This document shows, in pieces, positions 14,801 to 18,907 of a stretch of DNA of 18,907 bases. The notes under the pieces were generated by a model, which saw only the letters and a list, made by a program, of their open reading frames with translations, did no database searches and had not been told where the DNA came from. Each line of letters starts with the position of its first letter. The stretch's first letter is position 1. The position numbers and the translations under genes are program-made. This stretch comes from Pinguiococcus pyrenoidosus (taxonomy: Eukaryota; Sar; Pinguiophyceae; Pinguiochrysidales; Pinguiochrysidaceae): contig JAAMXY010002679.1 of assembly GCA_019677205.1 (NCBI GenBank), forward strand, positions 1 to 18,907. The letters are read 5' to 3'.

Positions 14801-17800
14801 CGTCAACCTGCTTGCCGAGCGTTTCGACATCGCGCCGTTCCAAGAGCATGGCGGGGAGATTGCGTTTCGTCTACCGAGCGTGTACTCGTCTGGGTTTCCG
14901 GCGCTCTTCAAGACCTTGGAGAAGCTGCGGACTTCTGGAGAAGGCCTAGTTGCATTCGGTGTCAGCATCACCACGCTAGAGGAGGTGTTCCTTCGACTCG
15001 CCGAGCTCGACGGAAGAGCTGCCGATGCCGATGCCGATGCCGATGCCGATCCCGACGAGGACATGCCAGGAACCACCCAAGGTCCGCCTCGAGCGCTTGC
15101 GGTGGAGGCGATCGATTCTGGGCACGGCGTTGATATTGGGGTTGGCGCTGGCGCCGGAGCAGAGATCGAGCTGGCGGAAGTCGAGCTGCCGCACGTCAAC
15201 AACGCAAATGCTCGCCCACCGGCGGTGCCCGCGACGGTGGAGGCGGCGCAGTTAGAAGAAGCAAGCAGCGCCGCTGCTCAAGGTGCCGTGACGGCCGCTG
15301 GGGATCATCTGGTGCGGCCAGTTGCCGCTGAAGATCCCAGCAGCGCAGCGCAGGCGAGCTGCTGTGCCCATGAACGGAAGGACGAGTGCGGGGAGGAAGG
15401 GCATGGAAAGAAGGTAGCCCCTGCGACGGAGGCTGGCCGGGTGAGAGCCAAGCGCGACAAGGTGTTTCTCGGTGCGCGAAAGGCGTCGTCCACTCCGCTG
15501 TGGCGACAGATCGTCGAAGTGATCCGAAAACGCAGCATCATTGCCTCCAGGGACCCCAGTGCATTGCTCTTTCAGGTGCTGACGCCCATTGCTCTCGTCG
15601 GGCTTTCGCTGCTGGTCTTGACCCTCCAGCCTCGCCTTGCGGGGCCAAGTCTCACGCTGAGCATGAGCATGTTCGAGGAAGACACGCTCATTCACTTCTC
15701 GGAGGGCGAGGATGCAAAGAACACCAGCGTGCTGTCCGACATTGTGAATGGCCGATATCCAGGGAGATACGACGTCAATGGGAAGGCAGACTTCGACAGG
15801 CAGGAGAACTCTTCAGACAGCTTCGAGCTCTCCGAGTTCTTGCTGGACACCTATTCGACGGTAGGACGGAACAATCGATTCGGGGCCTACGTCTTTGACG
15901 ACACCCTCCGCTTCGAGATCACGGTGGACTGGCCGCAAATCGACAGCAACCTGTCTGCCTACCTGGAGACCGCTGCTTATTATGGCCTCGAAGAGGGCGG
16001 GGCCATTGGGGTGGTGCAGATCGGTGATCTCCCGTTCGACGTGGACACCGTGACCGTCGGCGATTTGCTTGACGCGATTGGCGATGGCACGTACGAGCTG
16101 GGGGGCGCGAATGTCACGATCACCGACGGCACCGCCAACGGGACGGTGGAGATCAACGGAGAAGTCGTCGAGTTCGCCATCACTGATGAGAACGCCTTGA
16201 TCGTGGACGGAACCACCATCACCAACGAGAACGGTACCCTCACGGTGGAGAATGGCGCGGCGCTCGTGGACACCATCGTGGATGAGGACACCGTTTTCGG
16301 CGTCCCCCTGAACCAAAGTCTCGATGAGGCTCTGGAGGAGTCGGAGGAGATTGCGACCTTTCTGGATATCTTCAACCTCACCGTGAGCGACATCGAGGAC
16401 GCGGCGGGCGTTGATGCGGGCGAAGGCACTGTCCAGGACATCGTGGATGTCCTCAACGTCACGGGACTTGTCACGCTGGATGGCGCGGAGCTCCAGGAGA
16501 TCGTGATCGACCTGGACGAGCTGACGGTCTTCATCGATTTGAAGTCGTTCACGTGGGAGGACCCCGTTTTCTTCGTGGAAGGGGTTCAGATACGCGTGGG
16601 TGACTCTGCCTTCGAGGTCGGTGCCCTGGAGATCCGTGTAGACGACATAACCGAGGCCACGCCGGACGAGGTGGAGACCTACAACTTCACCGCGCCATGG
16701 CCGCTGACCGTTTTGCACAATGCAAGCGGCTTGCACGCCCTGCCAGCCTTCTACAACCAGATCGTAGACCTGGAGTATCAGACCTGCTTGATCGACGAGG
16801 ATCGGGACTCCGTGTATGAGTTCTACCTCGCCCGGAATCATCCGCTGCCCCTCACGGCGCAGCAGAGCCTGGAGATTCAAACTCTGCTCTCCATCTTCGC
16901 GGCCTTGTTTATCCAGATTCCGATGTGCTACGCCCCCGCTGCCTTCGTGGTCAGTTTCGTGAAGGAGCGAATCGTCAAGGCGAAGCACCTGCAGCTGGTC
17001 TCTGGGCTGAGCCCACACGGCTACTGGCTGGCTTCGTACCTGTTTGATAGCTTCCGCTTCCTGGTCATCACGGCGGGCGTCATGCTCACCTTCAGCTTCT
17101 ATGGCGAGGACGCGGCGCAGTCGTTTTGGGAGGACGACGACTCCAAGTCCGTGGTCTTCCTGATCATCTTCCTCTACGGCCTTGCGGTCGTGCCGCTCAA
17201 CTACATCTACTCCCGGCACTTCCACAGCCCCACGACGGCCAACATCAGCATAGCGAGCATCAATTTCTTCACGGGCTTCGTCTTTCTTCTGAGCATCCAG
17301 GTTATGCTTGGGATTGAGAGCACAGCGGACGCAGCCAGCCAAGCTGTGCACTTCTGCAGAGCGTTCCCCCCCTTTCTCTTGGGCGAGGCGCTGATAGCGA
17401 TCAGCGTCAACTATTTTGAACGACAGATTTTAGGTGTTGAAGAGACCGTCTGGGACTGGGGGGTCGGCGGGCGAGCGATGACCTTCCTCGCACTGGAGGC
17501 GGCGGGCTACCTCGCCCTGCTTTTGCTTCTGGAGAGCGACGTTGCGCAGAGCGTCAGCTCGAGGATCGGCAAGGCGTACCTCCGCTTCTTGGAGTGGAGC
17601 TTGAAGGAGGACGCTCTGGATGAGGACGACGCCGTCGACAGCGACGTGCGGGAAGAAGCTGCGGCGGCAGCTGCGGCAGATCCGGCGACGCAGAGCGTCC
17701 TGCTGCGCAATCTGCACAAGAGCTACCCGGGCCCCCTGCTTGCCGTTCTTCGCGAGCAGCTCGCCACGCTGTGCTGCCGCTCGAAGGTCGTGGACCAGGA

Positions 17801-18695
17801 GCGGCGGATCGCCATCCTGAAGCGCGCCGTGCGCGGCGTCAGCTTCTCGGTGCAGCGCGGGGAGGTCTTCGGGCTCTTGGGTGTGAACGGCGCGGGCAAG
17901 TCTTCCACGCTGGGCGTCCTGACCGGCGACCTCGTGAAGACTGACGGAGACGTCTTCGTGGCGGGGCACGATGTCTCGAACTTTAGCGAAGTGCGCAAGC
18001 TGGTTGGCTACTGCCCGCAGGTTGACCCCTTGTTCGACTTGATGACGGCTCGCGAGACGCTGCTGTTCTACGGGCGCATCAAGGGCCTGGAGGCTGAGGA
18101 GCTCCTTGCGGCGGTCCAGAGCATCCTGGACTTCTTGGGGCTCACGCACTACGCGGACATGGTGAGCAAGAACTACTCGGGAGGCAACAAGCGGAAGCTC
18201 AGCCTGGGCATCGCGCTCATCGGAGGCCCCTCGGTGTGCTTCGTCGACGAGGCGAGCACGGGCCTGGATCCCGGCGCGCGGCGCGCCATGTGGAACTGCA
18301 TCGAGACCTTGGGCAAGACCATGACCGTGATTCTCACGTCGCACAGCATGGAGGAGGTGGAAGCCTTGTGTACGCGAGTGGGGATCCTTCGGGACGGGAA
18401 GCTGCGATGCTTCGGCACGGTCCAGCTCCTGAAGGATCGGCATCTCAATGCCTTCCATGTGGAATGCAGAATCAACGAGGAGATGCAGGACGAGCTTCGC
18501 ACCTTCTGCAGCGACCACGGCTGGGACATCGTGGAGATGCACGGATCGCACTGCGACATGTCCGTCAAGGGACGCGACGCCACGCTTGGCGACATCTTCC
18601 AGCTGCTGGAGGACAACAAGACCCGGCTGGCCATCGCGGAGTACTCCGTGTCTCAAGGGACGCTGGAAGACGTCTTCTTGCGCTTCGCGAAGTGA
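11560..18695 (+). CDS. ABCA-type full-length ABC transporter
   Basis: Exons 11560-11757, 11914-12011 and 12089-18695 join to 2300 aa. ABCA proteins move or flip lipids across membranes using ATP. Order: cytosolic N-terminus and TM1 (38-57); large loop with N-glycosylation sequons (about 58-396); TM2-6 (about 397-605); NBD1 with Walker A GHNGAGKST (781-789), LSGGMKRKLS (893-902), Walker B Asp917/Glu918, His949; acidic/alanine-rich linker (about 1015-1220) with a DADADA run; TM7 (about 1258-1280); a roughly 400-residue second loop, acidic and beta-rich; remaining TMs (about 1693-1925); NBD2 with GVNGAGKSS (2030-2038), YSGGNKRKLS (2128-2137), VDEAST with Asp2152/Glu2153, His2184; and a LEDVFLRF end typical of ABCA. 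Oddities: insertions before Walker A in both NBDs, YSGG instead of LSGG, and DEA instead of DEP in NBD2. ATG 11560 has A at -3 and G at +4. Without splicing, exon 1 stops at 11799. Confidence 0.9.
11758..11913 (+). other. intron 1 of the ABCA gene, carrying a GA tract
   Basis: A 156-nt predicted intron: donor GCAGAG|GTACCG, long AG tract, branch-like CTGAAC, acceptor GCCGCAG. Phase 0 on both sides, joining SEVTTESAE to NYADIVLD. Reading through gives a TAG at 11797-11799. A GTTACC donor shortly upstream is also in phase and would remove seven more residues, so the exact donor is uncertain; the need for an intron is not. Confidence 0.75.
11798..11875 (+). repeat. (AG)39 dinucleotide microsatellite
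   Basis: A perfect 78-nt AG tract inside ABCA intron 1. Read as protein in one frame it gives a meaningless Arg-Glu run. It is likely to vary in length and is prone to assembly or sequencing error. Confidence 0.95.
12012..12088 (+). other. intron 2 of the ABCA gene
   Basis: A 77-nt predicted intron: donor GCGG|GTACGT, branch-like CTCAT, acceptor GGTGCTTAG. Phase 2 on both sides; the junction codon is GGG (Gly99). It joins KYYCAG to DSLCGDGTG, moving from the exon 2 frame to the long exon 3 frame. Confidence 0.75.
15024..15053 (+). repeat. hexanucleotide GCCGAT repeat within the ABCA linker
   Basis: About five units of GCCGAT encode alternating Ala-Asp in the linker after NBD1. The period is a multiple of three, so length changes would keep the frame. 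Confidence 0.8.
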
Positions 18696-18907
18696 GAGGA
18701 AAGTTCCGAAGTACCTGTCTTTTTTTGGGATGCGATGGAGCGCGCACGGAAGGATCGTCGCGCATGGACATTGCGGAGGGCAGGACGACGTTGTTTGCGA
18801 AGGATCCAAGGCCAATTTTGCCAAGCGGAGTTGAGCGCATGAAGAGGGATATGGAGGTGGACTGAAATCTTCAAAGCAAGTATATATATACAGGTCATTC
18901 GCAGTGT
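18696..18907 (+). other. 3' flank of the ABCA gene
   Basis: This stretch of 212 bp lies after the ABCA stop. It has a run of T at 18719-18727 and an alternating TATATA stretch at about 18881-18890. An 81-codon ATG frame on the minus strand (18898-18653) runs into the ABCA end but shows no family features. No polyadenylation hexamer AATAAA was seen. Confidence 0.4.

Noticed and set aside
15813-18824. Long minus-strand frames (15813-17351 and 17430-18824)
   Set aside because: Same antisense composition effect; the sense strand carries intact ABCA motifs throughout.
18653-18898. 81-codon ATG frame on the minus strand at the right edge
   Set aside because: Overlaps the ABCA end in antisense and shows no family features or splice-supported extension.

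Overview
The window is nuclear DNA from a compact, GC-rich microbial eukaryote. The genes are eukaryotic families (mucolipin/TRPML channel, a golgin-like coiled-coil protein, RluA-type pseudouridine synthase, meiotic MutS homologue MSH4, full-length ABCA transporter). Starts sit in Kozak-like contexts, and short GT-AG introns (52-156 nt) restore broken reading frames exactly. Most coding sequence is in very long single exons. This fits an intron-poor alga, stramenopile or similar protist; I cannot place it more precisely. I saw no mobile element, tRNA, rRNA or CRISPR array.

Layout, left to right: (1) 218-1894 (+) mucolipin-like TRP channel behind a leader with an 8-bp tandem repeat and an overlapping upstream ORF. 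(2) 2348-1985 (-) a small two-exon gene that only appears when a 115-nt intron is removed; it converges on the channel gene and diverges from gene 3. (3) 2722-6621 (+) a 1299-aa coiled-coil protein with three 101-aa tandem repeats. (4) 8031-6835 (-) an RluA-family pseudouridine synthase in three exons, with a long lysine/arginine-rich insertion inside the catalytic domain. (5) 8286-10724 (+) MSH4, divergent from gene 4 across a 254-bp shared promoter region. (6) 10725-11559, an 835-bp spacer with CCAAT boxes and no convincing gene. (7) 11560-18695 (+) a 2300-aa ABCA-type full transporter in three exons; its first intron carries a 78-nt (AG) tract. The last 212 bp are 3' flank.

The genes are not an operon or a dedicated system. 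The channel and the ABCA transporter are probably endomembrane or plasma-membrane proteins, and the coiled-coil protein may be a tether, but they are a normal mixture of eukaryotic housekeeping, meiotic and transport genes. The most unusual items are the hidden spliced gene, purine-strand GA tracts in the first introns of two genes, the RluA insertion, non-standard ATPase and pore motifs in MSH4 and the channel, and a beta-rich lumenal or extracellular domain in the ABCA protein. All intron positions are inferred from sequence alone.
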